From contig NC_037673.1 in NCBI RefSeq assembly GCF_003255815.1, forward strand, positions 88,412,980 through 88,476,979: DNA of 64,000 nt, written 5' to 3'. The position numbers were made by a program, and so were the translations under genes. This stretch comes from Theropithecus gelada (Eukaryota; Chordata; Mammalia; Primates; Cercopithecidae). Within the stretch, counting starts at the first letter, position 1; each line of letters starts with the position of its first letter. The notes under the pieces were generated by a model that saw nothing but the letters and a program-made list of their open reading frames with translations, was not told the DNA's origin and made no database searches. Positions 36,761 through 50,200 of the stretch are shown here, one piece after another.

Positions 36761-39189
36761 TTCTAGCAGACCCCTTGCTTACACTGTCTGATTCCAGGAC
36801 TCCTTAGGTCAAGACCTTTCAACCTCAGAGCTTGACTTATGCCACAACCATTTGACAAATCGCCCAGACCCTCACAAAAGCTGGTTGAGCTCCAGAGTGG
36901 CTGCTCTCTCTATACACCACTGTTTCTCTGTTTTGACATTTCCTTCTCACTTTTCCTCTCAGTAATTAGACAAAGGGAAAAAAAGACATTTGTGTTTAAA
37001 GAATGCTTTCATTTAGGACTGTGATAAATGGCTCCCCTTTCCAAGAAGCTGCAATCCCACTACAGGACAGAAGGTTCCTTCACAAGGGGCTTGGACAGCA
37101 AAGGCCTCCCACCAAAGTTTTCCCGGACTTCAGCTTTGCCTCTAAAAAGCCTGCAGAGAGTTTCCACTGATCTCTTCTGTGTTTTCAGTAAAACTGATAA
37201 ATGGAAAAATGTAGCATGAACTTCCACATTAAAAGTATCATAGTCGTAAATGCAAGGACATTGAGATTATGATTTAAGTGTTTCTAGGAATGTTTGGTGT
37301 TAGAAAACACATTTGGAACAAAAAGACATTGTGCCTTGTTTTTTTTTTTAAGTAATCTTAGTGCCTTAAAAAAGTCTCTGTTCAAGTACTAAATTCCAGA
37401 TTATAATATATCCCACTCTCTAGTATGTTTCATGTATCATCTTGAAAAAGAATGAATTGACAGAACTATCAGAGATCTGACGTTTTAGTGGCCCATAACA
37501 AATTTGAAATATTTGTGGGGAAGTTTAATCATGTTTCTTCTAAAATAAAATACAACTCTATCATGTTGCAAAAAGGAAAGTTGGCATTATAATCAAGAAA
37601 AAAAAATTAATAGAGAGTAATATATGTCAGCCAGATTTTCTTAAGGTGCTTTCAGAGTAATGAGTTAATGTTTGTTGTTCCATTAGGGAAAAAAGATTGC
37701 CAAACATGTAAAACAATTGAATCTGCATGTGACTCAACTGTTGAGAGTTTCAGTGAGGAATTAGTGTGTTACTGTTCATGCTATAGTTAATCTGTCACCT
37801 TTGCTCATGGAAGTGCATTAATCAGAACATCACCAAATGACGTTCCCAAACCAGGCAAATCACCTTTAATCTGATATCACACTTTAAGTAATTAACCAAC
37901 AAGTTTATCTTGGAAATTTAAGGCATGATATATGACTTTTTCACAAATTAAGGAAGGAAAAAAACCAAGGATTTAGAAAAAATAATGAAATTGAAACATG
38001 GCATTTATCTGATTTATAGAACACTATTGTTATACTCATTAGTCTTGTGAAATTATGACACTTTAAAAGTTTACAAGAAAAGATGACTTTTATTTTATAT
38101 TATTTTAAAATAATTGATAGATCATACACAGAGTTCCTACTAATAGATTTATAATGCATTTATTTTAATAAAAACAAAACGTGGCACATGATTTTTAAAA
38201 GCCATGATTAGTGTAAACAAACGATCTGTGGTCCCTTCCTCTTCCTTGTGGTTAGTTATGGGAGCTAAAACAGGATAAATGAATAAACATATCAAAGTTT
38301 CTATCCCCCAAATCAAAACAAAGCCAAACACAGAATCAATTTTATTTGGATTTTTATTAAAATCTTTGTGAGGGAACAAGATATTTAGATGTTTCCCATG
38401 TAGAAGGCACTAGACCAAGCAGCCTGATATGCTTGAAATAACGTATCCCCAGGCCTAAAGGCCAGGATGCATTCCATTTCAGAGACCTTTCCACCACGCA
38501 GGCACGCCTTTAGTGAGAAAAGGAAACTATCGGAACTCATTTGGTAAACCTTTAACTGATACAGTATATGCTTAGTTTATGGTTTCCATTCATTCTGTGG
38601 ATTAAACAAAACAGAGGTGAACCTGCTGATGCATAACTGAAAATGAATGTCAGTAAAACCCCACACTTCTGATGTTTAAGGAGGAGTAGCTCCATGTAAA
38701 AGGGAGCTCCTTGTTGTTGACAAATATGAAGTAATATTAGACATATAAGTTCTCATTACGGCACAAAAACCTTATAACTTTAGGTGTAAATATGTCCCTA
38801 ACTGACATTGTGTTTATGTGTTAGTGTATCACTCTGAATGAGACTTATCTTCTTGATGACACTTTGTGTGCTCCAATATCAGTACTTTCAAGTTTTTAAA
38901 AGTTTATTCTATCTCTTTATAATGACCCATTATGTGCTTCTGTTTGCATTTTGTCGACAAAAATTTATCTATTTTTAAAAACATGTTTATTTTTAAAACA
39001 AAAAGTCTACTTTCTCTGGTGGATCAAAATCAAATGATGACTTTCTCAATTTCAAAGAATGAGAATCTGTTTTAATTATTTACTTAATATGATCTCCTTC
39101 AAAGGAGGGCATTGATTATTTAGAAAAGTCACAATCAAAATTTACTTACTCAACTCACTAACACGCCATTCCATTAAAGGCATGTTTCT

Positions 39190-39320
39190 TAAGCACATCA
39201 TGAATAGTCAGTAAATGTTTGTTTAAAAGATTACTTTTAACTAAACACCTATTATGTGTTACTCATTCCTTCTCCTAGGAAGCTCACAGTCTAAAAATGA
39301 AAATAAAACTAATATATAAA
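39190..39320 (+). repeat. Unassigned ancient dispersed repeat, fragment
   Basis: The blocks 'aaacacctattatgtgttac' and 'ctaggaagctcacagtctaa' resemble the copies at 21925 and 60185. Confidence 0.35.
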
Positions 39321-40254
39321 ATAAACATAAAGCAAAGAAGAAAACTCAAATGCTATATGAGCAATATTATAGGACTTCAAAGGAACTGACAGATTACTAA
39401 CAATGATGGTTACCAGGGAGGTTGGTGGGTAGGAAATGTACCTATCATTGACTATAAAGAAATATGCTTCTTAAACTCTATTCATTAATCAGAAAAAGTC
39501 TAGTTTTTCTAGATTATATGCCCTTCTAGAGTTTTAGTTAGATTTTTTCACAATTCTGTGTATTTGATGGAATTTTTGCCAAAGCCAGAAATTTTCTAAC
39601 CTAATTTCCCTCATTAACCAGTCAGAAAGTAGTCAAAGAAAGTATTTAACCTGTGGCTGTTTCCATTGCCTATTTTCTTATCCTTTTAAGCAGGTCTTCG
39701 AGTCCAGTAATAAGTTGTTGTCCAAAAGGGAATTCTTGCTGGAGTTACCATAGATGAGTAGGACATGACTTCTCTGTGAAGGTATGGTCTGAAATAAGAC
39801 ACTGCATTTGATTTTAGAACTTAGTTACAATAATGGTTTCCAATTTCTGTTCAAGAGTAGAATATAGTGCAACTTGATTTGTCAAAATGACAGCAGTAAT
39901 TTCTATTCATATCTCTTCTTCACCCTATAGTCTATTTTAGAATACCTAAATAAGAAATTCTTATTGTACTCTTGAAATATATAGAAATAATACTGGAAAG
40001 GCAATAGCATGCCTTTCTTCCTCACTTTCCAAACAGAACCTGCTCCTCCTCCTGCGCTCCATCTCAGTGCATGGCACTATGGTATCCCCCATCACTGAAA
40101 TCACAGGAACCTGAGACTCACCTAAACCCCTGTACACTTTCTTTTCCCACTTCCCACACATATACAATATATGCACCTTAATATCTTATATATTTGTCCC
40201 TTATTTCACCCCTTTGTTTCTGTCTTAATCCAGACCCCCTTGAATTCTCCACAA
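39321..40254. other. Non-genic sequence, nothing recognised
   Basis: No gene or named repeat. Confidence 0.4.
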
Positions 40255-40760
40255 AGGCCCTGACCCCTGAACCTGCCTCTCCTCCCTTTGATAGACAGTC
40301 TTCAATATAAAATGCAGTGTCAAGCATACTGCAGCTCAGTGGCCTTCAATGGCTCCCACATTTCAGGATAAAATTCAAATGCCTTGGAGGAGCCCACCAC
40401 TCTGTCACAGATAGTACACTTCTTCACACTGTACCTAGTGATTTTCATGCTTCTTTGTTGATCCTTCATGTTTCCATATGGTGTTTCCCAAACCTAAATG
40501 TTTCTCTTCCCCTCTTCCTCAACCTTCATTTTACCTACCTAAGCTCTACTCTTGATTCCATCAACTTCTTCCAGAACCCTTCCCTGACCTGGAGTCTAAC
40601 GCCTTCTTGCTCTCTTAGCACCCTACCCATTCATTTATTCTGGTATTTGTCTATTTATAACACTAGACCTTGAACTCTTCTAGGGTAGAAAACTTGTTCC
40701 AGTTTGTGTCTCACCTAGAATTTATTTAGCTGATTTTTACCTACAAAATGAAAAGCCTTC
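40255..40760 (+). mobile_element. L2 LINE 3' end
   Basis: L2 signatures occur in order: 'ggataaaattcaaatgcctt', 'ggtgtttcccaaacctaaat', 'ttccagaacccttccctgac' and 'cactagaccttgaactcttc'. The 118-codon frame at about 40317-40673 falls inside this repeat and is not evidence of a host gene. Confidence 0.75.
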
Positions 40761-41689
40761 TAGAGCAAAGAGACTAAGTCTTATGGAGGTTCTAATGAGT
40801 AAATATTCTGTTTCCAACAAGGGCAAAGAAAAAAAAAGTCAGAAAGAAATTTACAACCATAGAAATAATGATGATGGTATAAATCCAACCTGTATCATTG
40901 AGGCCATGAATTACATAGAGAAAAAAATTAAATTCATAGATACAAACTTCTAATTGCCGCTCCAGCATATAAGGAGCATAAAAGTCATCACCCTTTCCAT
41001 ACAACAGGAAAAAATCTGGCCAATCTGAAAATCCATCACTTTCCTTGCACTTCTCAGACAACCAAGGTTACAGGGAAAATCACCATCCTGGTAGCTGAAG
41101 AACAACATCCTGAGATACTACAACTGAGATGTACTTAAGCAGAGCAGAAGCCACTGGAGCCATAAACTAATATGAATTCTTAAAAGATAATTTTCACGAA
41201 TTAAATTTGGATTGCCAGAGTGTAGTCACCTTTTGGGAACACTTTGATGGGATTCACTTCCAAGAACCCCACCAGGGTCTCACTACAAAGATTTGAAAGT
41301 TATACTCATAGCTGTGGCAGCAGGAGGAAGAGTAATCCTTATGAAATATTCTTAGAGCCTTCTTTGTAATAAAGATCTTGTCTGGGACTTATCCCAATCA
41401 GAGAAAGGGCATTCATTCCACCTTAGGCCCTATAGCCTCCGTGTTTTATCTAAGAAAGAAAACATTTCAAACAGTTAGGGCTTCAAGGAAATACATTGGA
41501 AACTCCTTAGTCAGGAAAGAGAACAGAGGGGAGAGGATGGGGGAGTTAGGGCACTAGAGAAACACTTCTGAAGGCCACATTCCAAAGACAAAGGCCCACT
41601 GACACACCAAGCCATTATCAGAAGACAATAGAATTTTTCACCTTCCCCACATGTTACCGCTATACCAATAGGGCTTTGATATGATAACA
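40761..41689. other. Sequence upstream of the L1M, unclassified
   Basis: No clear match. Part could be diverged 5' sequence of the L1M that follows. Confidence 0.35.
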
Positions 41690-42650
41690 ATGCATTACAA
41701 CTGAAAGACCTGCAAGATACACAATTTCTCTGAAGAGGAGTATTAGGAAAGTCCAAAGTCAAGGAGGGAGAAAAAAATAAATAAATAACAATAGAGAAAT
41801 CTGAACTTCTGGTACCTCTGGTAACAGCACATATTAAACACAGTCAAACTTCTAGTCAGATTTTCTAAATCCTCACAATGAAAGCCTATTGGTCTCAGTT
41901 GCTCAATTGCAAAACATGTCCAACTTTCAACAAAAATTAAAAATCACACCAAAAAGCAAGAAAAAACACAATCTTAAGAGAGAAAGCAATCATCAGAACC
42001 AAACTGAGAAATGACACAGATATTGAAATGATCAAACAAGGAATTTAAAATAATTATAATTATTTTGTTAAGAACCTTAACAGGAAAAATAGATGACATG
42101 CAAAAATAGGTGGTATATCTCAGTGGAGAAATGGAAATTCTAAGGAAGAATCAAAATGGAATGCTAGAAATTTAAAGCATAGTAATAGATGTGAAGCATG
42201 CCCTCAATTGACTTACATTAGACTGGACACTGTCAAGTAAAGGATCCGTGAACTTGAAGACAGGTCAATAAAAACTCAAACTTAAATATAAACAGAAAAA
42301 TAATGAAAAAAAAAATCCAAGAACTGTGGGATAATTTCAAAAAGTACAACAAATACATAATTGGAATACTTCTGAAGGAGAAGAAAGAGAAAACAAAGAG
42401 AAATACCTGAAGTAAAATTGCCAAGTTTAATGACAGCTCTTAAACTACATATTAAAACATAGCAATAATTTAAAAAAACTTAGGCATATTACATTTAAAC
42501 TACAGACATGGAAGACACAGAAAGTCTTAAAAGAAGCCAGAGAAAAAGACAACTTACCTATAAAGGAACGAGGATAAGAATTATAGACTTTTAACCAGAA
42601 ACCATAGAAGCAAGAAGAGAGTGGAGTGATATATTTTAAAGAGCTAAAAG

Positions 42651-42675
42651 AAAAAAAAAAAAAAAAGAAAAAAAA
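42651..42675. repeat. Poly(A) tract inside the L1M
   Basis: An A-run of about 24 bases with one G. Confidence 0.85.
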
Positions 42676-42729
42676 CACCAATCTAGAATTTTAGGTTCAA
42701 TAAAATTATTCTTCAAAACTGAACCAGGA

Positions 42730-42944
42730 GGTCGGGTGTGGTGGCTCATGCCTGTAATCCTAGCACTTTGGGAGGCCGAGGCAGGTGGATCAATTAAGGT
42801 CAGGTGCCTGTAGTCCAGCTACTGGGGAGGCTGAGGCAGTAGAATCACTTGCATCTGGGGGACAGAGGTTGCAGTGAGTCAAGTTCACACCACTGCACTC
42901 CAGCCTGAGCAACAGAACGAAACGCCATCTCAAAAAACAAAAAC
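42730..42944 (+). mobile_element. Internally deleted Alu
   Basis: The 5' end 'ggtcgggtgtggtggctcat' runs as far as 'aattaaggtcagg', then joins directly to 'tgcctgtagtccagctact', so about 85 bp around the middle A-rich linker are missing. The 3' half and tail are present. The target duplication 'aaaactgaaccagga' / 'aaaactgaagcagga' lies at 42715-42729 and 42945-42959. Confidence 0.93.
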
Positions 42945-43420
42945 AAAACTGAAGCAGGAATAATGGGTTCCTCAGAAACGCAAATTGAGGGAATTTATTG
43001 TCAATATACCTGCACTGCAAGAAATCTTAAAAGTTATTTTTAAACTGAAGAAAAATATTTATGAAAAACTTGGATCTATATATTTTTAAAAGAAAAGCAT
43101 TGGATAAAGATAAAGTGAATATAAAACATTTATTTTCATCTTTTTAAACGATTTAAAATGTAAACATTGTTTAAGACAACAATAGTACAAATGTTTTCGT
43201 AAATACAGTATAGGGATAAATACAATGAATGAGTGTAATGTAACAAGAGATGGAACTTACATTCCTTAAAAAATGTACATTGTAACTAAGCACTTTAAAA
43301 TCTATATTAAAAAAGTGTAATTTACACATGAAAATGGAGACAAGACAGAGTTACATAAAATGCTCAATTAAAACAAGACAAGGAAAAAGTGAGAAATTAG
43401 AAAAGAAAATACCTTGGTAG

Positions 43421-43754
43421 GGGCCGGACGCGGTGACTCACGCCTGTAATCCCAGCACTTTGGGAGGCTGTGGCAGGCAGACCACTAGGTCAGGAGACCG
43501 AGGCCATCCTGGCCAACACGGTGAAACCCTGTCTCTATTAAAAATGCAATAAATTAGCCGGGGTGGTGGCGGGCTCCTGTAGTCCCAGCTACTCGGGAGG
43601 CTGAGGCAGGAGAATGGCGTAAACCTGGGAGGTGGAGCTTGCAGTGAGCCGAGATGGCGCCACTGCACTCCAGCCTGGGCAACAGAGCGAGACTCCGTCA
43701 GAAAGAAAGAGAGAAAGAGAGAAAGAGAGAAAGAGAGAAAGAGAAAGAGAAAAT
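43421..43754 (+). mobile_element. AluY SINE with a GAAA/GAGA-rich tail
   Basis: A full-length Alu with AluY-type bases ('ggtggagcttgcagtgagcc') and a tail of 'gaaagaga' units from about 43700 to 43754. The target duplication is 'aaaataccttggtag' before and 'aaaataccttgctag' at 43755-43769. Confidence 0.95.
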
Positions 43755-45164
43755 AAAATACCTTGCTAGTTACAAATAACTATAGGAATAATCACTTTAT
43801 CACTTAAAACATGAATAGCATAAATGGACCAATCAAATGTCAGAAATTAAGAAATAAAGAGAAAAGTACAGAGTTGATAAGAAAACGAGATCCACAATAT
43901 GTTGTCCACAAGAAACGTGCTTTTTAAAAGACTCAGGCTAGGAATAAAGGGATAGAAAAGATACAATATGCTAACACATACGACAAGAAACCTGGAGTCT
44001 CTGTATTTATCTCAGAAAAAGCAGAATTCAAAGGAAGGAAGGCTATCAGTAATAAAGACGGACATTACATAGTAATAAAGCAGCCAATTCTCCAAAAAGA
44101 TGTAACAATCCTAAATGTGTATGTAATTAACATCAGGATGTTAAAATATATAAAGCAAAAACTGATAGAACTGCTAGGAGTATAGTGTATAGTTGGAAAC
44201 CACCACATTCCTTTTTAAGTCATTGCAAGATAGCAAGCAAAAATACATCTTAAAAGGTATAAAAGTATAAATTATACAAGGTATATCCACAGACCACAAT
44301 GGAATTAATTAAACTGTAAATCAATTACAGAAACAGATGGAAATTTCTATGTATCCGAAATTATACAGCACTCATTTAAATAACCCACCACAAACAAAAC
44401 AATAAATCTCAAGGGACATTTAAAAATATTTGAGCTAAATAAAGAGAAAAGTACAGCTTATTAAAATCTGCGGAAAGTGACAAAAGCAATACTGAGGAAA
44501 ATTTGTAGCACTGAATGCATATATCAGAAGAAAACTAAAGTCAGTAACCTAAGATTCCTCTTTAGAAAACTAAAGAAAATTATTTAAGAAAGAAAAGAAA
44601 CTTAAAATTAGAGTAGAAATTGATAAAATCAAAAACAAGAAAATCATAGGGAAAATTAATGAATCCAAAAACTGATTCTTAAAAAGATTAATAAAATTAA
44701 TAAATTTCGATCTACTCCAAACATGAAAAAGAGAAGAAGTGAATTAGCAATATCAAAGAGGAGTTCTTACTATTGATCCTATAAACATTAAAAGAATACT
44801 AAAGGAATACTATGAACAATTCTACACTCACAAATTTGACAATTTAGATGAAATAGGCTATTTCCTTGAAAGACACAAATTATTAAAACTCACACAAAGA
44901 AAAACACATAGCCTGAATAGCTCTGTATCTATTAAAGACTGAATCATTAATTAATACTTTCCAGAAAAGGAAGCATCATGTCCACATGGGTTCACTGATT
45001 ATTCTACCAAATATTTAAGAAATAAAACCAATTATGTCTTCCAGAAAATAGAAGCAGAGGGAGGATTTTCTAACTCATTCTGTAATGTCAGTATTACCCT
45101 AACATCAAAACCAGACAAAGTCATTCCCAAAGAAGAATATTGAAGTTCAATATATTTCCTAAAT

Positions 45165-45450
45165 ATGGTAGTAAACTGAATAATGATCCTGACCCTCCAA
45201 ATTCTAATACCTAGAACCTGTGATTATGCTACCTCCTATGTATACTACCTCATATATATGGTAGCATATGGACGTAATTAAGAACCTTGAGATGAGAGTT
45301 TATCTTGGATTAGCAAGGTAGGCCTAATGTAATCACAGAAGTCATTTTAAGAGAGAGGCAGAGGGAAATTTGACTACAGCAGAAGCTTATGTTACACAGG
45401 AAAGTTGCTTGGCCATAAACTAACGAATACCTGCAGCCTGCATAGCTAAA
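45165..45450 (+). repeat. LTR-like ancient repeat, family uncertain
   Basis: The sequence 'gacgtaattaagaaccttga', 'tatcttggattagcaaggta' and 'gaggcagagggaaatttgac' follows a known class of old mammalian repeats that I cannot name with confidence. Confidence 0.45.
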
Positions 45451-45474
45451 AGAGACAAGAATTGAATTCTCTTG

Positions 45475-45560
45475 TCTGAAAAGGCTGCATACTATGTGAT
45501 TTATATGATATTCTGGAAAAAGAAAACACTACAGAGACTCAATAAACAGACCAGTGGTTG
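45475..45560 (+). repeat. L1M 3' UTR-like fragment
   Basis: 'gctgcatactatgtgattta', 'tatgatattctggaaaaaga' and 'cagtggttgccagaggttca' match the 3' UTR blocks of old L1 elements. Confidence 0.55.
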
Positions 45561-45959
45561 CCAGAGGTTCAAAATGAAGAAGAGTTTCAGAAGATAAAGT
45601 ACAAGGCATGTTTTAGGAAGCCCAAAACATGAATCTCAATGTATGCAATGGTTTCAAAATCATTTAGGAGCATGAGGATAAAAGGAAGAATGTGACAAAA
45701 TAATTTCTCTGTACTACAAATCAGAATCACTGAAGGATATCAAGGAGTAGGAAAGGGCTCACATAAATGACTTTGGATGAGTCAAGTCTGTAAGACCAAA
45801 GACAAAAGGGACTGTATGTGAACAATGTACTTTAATTGATAATGTTATTCTCCAGAAGACTATGAATTAATACTTATGAAATCATTATACATGTATTCAT
45901 AAATTAAACAATTAAATAAATAAATGGTGAATGGTGGAAGACAGTTTTCTCATTAGTGA
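45561..45959. other. Non-genic AT-rich spacer
   Basis: Nothing recognised. Confidence 0.35.
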
Positions 45960-47240
45960 AGTTATAATTTACAGTCGAGCAAAGGGAAGAGGCTCAAATG
46001 GTCCATGTAGTAATGGGTTAAAGTTGGAGACCTCAGTATGAATTCATGTTTAGCTTATATGGATGCAAATAGTGATGTTGGTTACATACAGAAATACTTA
46101 AAGATATATGCATCAACATGGGTTATTACATACCCATGTATTTCCTTTCCCTGTCAGCTGAGAGGGCCTAGTAGCAATGACACCCCAGTAGCAACAAGCA
46201 CACTTAACAGCCAAATCTTGGATTCCAATACCATTCTTCAATTTAAAGAATCTAAAACCCTTGAAGAAATGTCTAATTCTAGGCTTCAGCATTTTGTATC
46301 ACCAGGAAGTAAGGAAGTTCTCAAAAAACCCACGACGATGTGGATATGTCAGCAGGACCCAGGAGACAACTGAAAGAGCTCCCAATGGCCAAAGTTGGAA
46401 CAACTGGAGCAACAAAATAAATAAAGTAGTATTAAATTATAAACCAAAGCATAAAATAAAAATACATGGGTCTGTATTGATATAAATAAATGATTGAGTA
46501 AATAAATAACTGGGGAGAACAGACACACCCCACACGCAGATGAGTTCTGAATCATTGATGTAGATACTTTGCCCTCAAGGAGAAGAAGCATAACTTGCCA
46601 TTCCTGAAGCATGGGGCAGTAGAGCAACTTCCTTCCAAGGAGTGCAGACACTAAGAACAGGGAAAAAGGAGTAACTTGACAGTGGAGGAACCTGGCAAAC
46701 ACCACCTCAGCCAGGTGATTAACATCAACACCAGCAGTGATAACTCATTTAGATAGTATTAACACTTGATATAATAACAAGAATGTCACTTTACTTCTGT
46801 GGTCTTCTTCCAAAATTCCATAACTCCTGTCTAACTTGAGAAGAACATCAGATGAATCCCAAGTGAAGGATATTTTACAAAATGCCTGAACAGTACTTCT
46901 CAAAATTCCAAGGTCATCAAAAGCAAGGAACGTCTGAGAAACCATCACAGCCAAGAGGAGCTGAAGAGGAAATGACTAAAATGTAACATGGTTTACTGGA
47001 TGGGTTCCCGGAAGACAAGAAAAAAATAATAGGTAAAAGCCAAGGGAATCTAAATAAAGGAATACTTTAGTTAATAATATATCAATATTGATGCATTACA
47101 TGTGACAAATATATTATAATAATGTAAGAGGCAATATTAGGGGAAATTGGGCCTGGGGTATATGAAAACACGCTCTCTGTACTAGCTTTGCAATATTTTT
47201 ACAAATCTGAAACTATCCTAAAATAAAAAAATTATTTAAA
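45960..47240 (+). mobile_element. L1M-type 3' UTR region
   Basis: A long non-coding stretch with blocks familiar from old L1 3' ends: 'gggcagtagagcaacttcct', 'caaggtcatcaaaagcaagg', 'accatcacagccaagaggag', 'tggatgggttcccggaagac' and 'aatctgaaactatcctaaaa', ending in an A-rich tail. It may be the 3' end of the L1M at 41690-45160, separated by deletion and later insertions. Confidence 0.6.
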
Positions 47241-50200
47241 GTACATATGAAAATGAATAGATACATGTCTAACATTGCAAGTGTACATTGATAAGCGAAA
47301 TGTTCAAAGTCACTTTCAACTGTGTATGTGCCCTATTTTTAAACATAATCATTTTAACATACACTGTAATTCATGATTCAGTTAGAAAATGCTTCAAAGC
47401 TTCTCAACAATTTCTAGCATACAGCTTGACCTTTAAGATTTTCATACATCTTGCCATAAGAAAAAATGTTTCTATGTAATGAGCTTGATCTTCTGCTGTG
47501 CTGGCTATGACTGTGCCTAGCAAGGACTGACAAGCAGGCATTCCTCTGCCTTTCCTCACTCTTCCAAGCACTAGCCTGCCCCACCCAGTTGACTCCTGTC
47601 CTCCACTGCTCACCCTCCCGAGGCTACAAGGTGAAATAGCACATGTAAGTGATCAAATGAATATGATAGAGAGGCTGGGATGTGACAGCAAGCCAGTACC
47701 ATTGTCCTAGAATACTTTCATCTATCCTGTGTTCCTGAGAAAACAAGTCTACAGTTGGCAGCATGGAAAATTGTGTCTCTCGGTTTCAAGCTAGGGAACT
47801 CTAGGAAAAATTGAAGTGGAATAAATTATCATTTCACCTATTTCTCGGTTTTCCCATTTGTTAAGTGATAAGACTTGAAATCATACGTCACTTCATCTCC
47901 TAATGAGACCAGCCCCTAAGGTAAGGCCCAAGTCAGATGTTCATCCCAGATCCCGCTCGGCATGGTCCATGTTATCCAGGTGCTAAATTACTCTCTTGTG
48001 AGATGCAGGTGCTGAACTACTCCCAGAGTCACAGGTTCCTGGAGCAAAATATTCTTAGCCGTGTTCATACCCTCTGTTCTCCCTCTCAATGGGGACAAAG
48101 AGAGGTCAGGACAGGTCCCTGGAGGGCAAGAGTGGGAAAAAGACGTGTGCAGCCTTTCTTTGGCAGACAAATATTCATTTTACGACTTGGAAGCCTCCGG
48201 CTCCCTCTCTTGAATCAAGGACTGCTGCAGCTCAGGCTGCTGCAGGATGTATTTGTCTTTCCCTGCACATTATTATTTTATTGTTATTACTCTCATTCCT
48301 TCCTAACTGTGAGCCAATGAACAGAATTATTTTTATTTACTCTGATTTTTTGGATGCTTAAATATATTACTTCAATATAGTTTATAATCCCTATAATAGC
48401 ACATAATGGTTATACTTTAGACATTTAAAAGCAATTGGGCACATTCAATATGCTCATGACATATAACTTTATAATGCCCTATCTCTTTGCGCATTAAATG
48501 TTTTATGTTAATAAATTCTAGCCTATTTTGTATGTTTCATATTTGTGTGTATAAACTCATAAAAATAATAATAACCAGCATGAATTTTTCTGGCAAACTT
48601 AAAGTGTGAAAACATAATCGAAAATAGTTGATACCAGAGGTAAAGCTCGATAATTGAGGAAATCAGGTAGAACATAAAGATGTCTTAAAATTCAATTTCA
48701 ATGGGATTCTGACCAGATCCAAAAATAACATCTTGGCGATCTATTTAAATAAAACTCTTTGTGGTGTCAAGCAAGCAATACACTCTGCTTTATGGCCAAG
48801 GGTGGTCTGTGTGCTGATGAGTCATCCTCTGTCTGACCCAGACTCCTGACAAAGAACGATTTTCATTGTAAACTAATTTTTATAATGTCCTAGTTTCAAT
48901 GTCATCTATGTCACTAACACAACCTTCATCCAAAATGCTGGCTCTGCCTTGCAAAAGCTCTGCAGCCTCTCTTTGACAAGTCTAAAGAGGAGGATTAATA
49001 ACCAGATATAATGGAGCATGATGACATGACATCATCCTCAAAGGTGACCCAGGGCCAGACCAGAGCCCGCACCCCTGGAGCACATTATTGTTGACTGTTG
49101 CAGCTGTGCCTATTGTCCTGTCAGACATGTGCAGGGTGATGGAAGGAATGCATGCTGGTGGTCAGGAGAAGGGGCTAATCATCTTTAGAAGTTTTTATTG
49201 AGTATGTTAGACTTCTCTTTATTTTTCCAGAAGAAATGCATAATTCACTGTACACATGTAAGTAGGATGTGAAACTTAGGGAGAAGGCACTTAAATAAAC
49301 CAGCCTGCAGGGTTTCAGGAATTTAATAAACATAATTCCAGTAGCTTTAGGTTTAATCTCTTGTGACTGGACAACTTAATCCTTTATTTTTGTACTGGGA
49401 GATATTTAGCACCTTTTCTCTCTGGTCTCTTATTATTTATAGTCATCCCATGACAATATTCCTTTTCTCTAAAGCTAGGCTGACTCATAAGAAAAGAAAC
49501 TATTTTCTATCAAGTCCTTCTGTAGGTAATAGCCAACTTCGGTCTAATGTAGTCCCTATAGTTCTGACCCAGAATTTTTTTTTTCCTCTCCTGGGACAAC
49601 TCTACCGGATTTCTTTCTTGTTTTCATTTCTGTGTAAGATATATAGCACCATGTTCAAGGAAATACTATTCAATATTATATCAATCATCTATTATAAAAT
49701 AGTGGTTAAAAAAGTAGTAACTTTCAGTAGGTCTTCAGAAATGTTTGTTCTGTTAAATAATAGGAATTCAATTTTTAATGATTTGATGTGACTTGACTTT
49801 TTAAACTTCTATAACTAAAATCTCCATGGATAACATACAAACCAGAGTTAAACCATTATCAAACTTTAATAGCAATTGTCCAATATATTATCAAATTATT
49901 TTAATGGAATCCTAAAGATTCATTTTTACTGTTTCTTTTTCTATTGAAAGGGGAGGCTAGCTTAAACTATGTCTGGAGTATTCAGGATCAAAAAATAAAT
50001 GTAAGATAAGGAAAAGCTGCTAAAGTCAGAGAATCATTTCTAGACTCCATATTTCTGTCTTTTTTTTTAAGCTTTCAACTTGTTGCTTTGGATACCAAAA
50101 ATCATTTAATTAAAAAAATCATATTTTACCTTTTGAAATCATATTACAAAGAAAGACATAATTTTACAACTATTATTTCCCTCAGAAAAACTGAAACTTT

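Larger units (their letters stand above)
33154..39189. other. Repeat-poor AT-rich region without genes
   Basis: In about 6 kb I recognise no Alu, L1, LTR or DNA transposon, which is unusual for primate DNA. Two segments (35250-35700 and 36600-36760) carry homeodomain- and POU-like motifs and are listed separately. Frames in the interval are short and lack domain features. Confidence 0.5.
41690..45160 (+). mobile_element. Decayed L1M LINE with two Alu insertions
   Basis: An ORF1-like part (about 41690-43050, with 'agacacagaaagtcttaaaa', 'aagaagagagtggagtgata' and 'ctagaattttaggttcaata') is followed by ORF2-like sequence (about 43850-45160). In the endonuclease part, 43990-44135 still translates to a stretch containing 'KDGHYIVIKQPI' and 'VTILNVY', a good match to the L1 endonuclease block. 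Stops and deletions make it inactive. Alus sit at 42730 and 43421. It ends where another repeat begins. Confidence 0.75.

Noticed and set aside
40317..40673. 118-codon plus-strand frame
   Set aside because: It lies within an L2 3' end and has no protein-like feature.
49363..49791. 142-codon plus-strand frame
   Set aside because: Composition follows the AT-rich background, no domain, signal or splice context is visible, and nothing else supports a gene.
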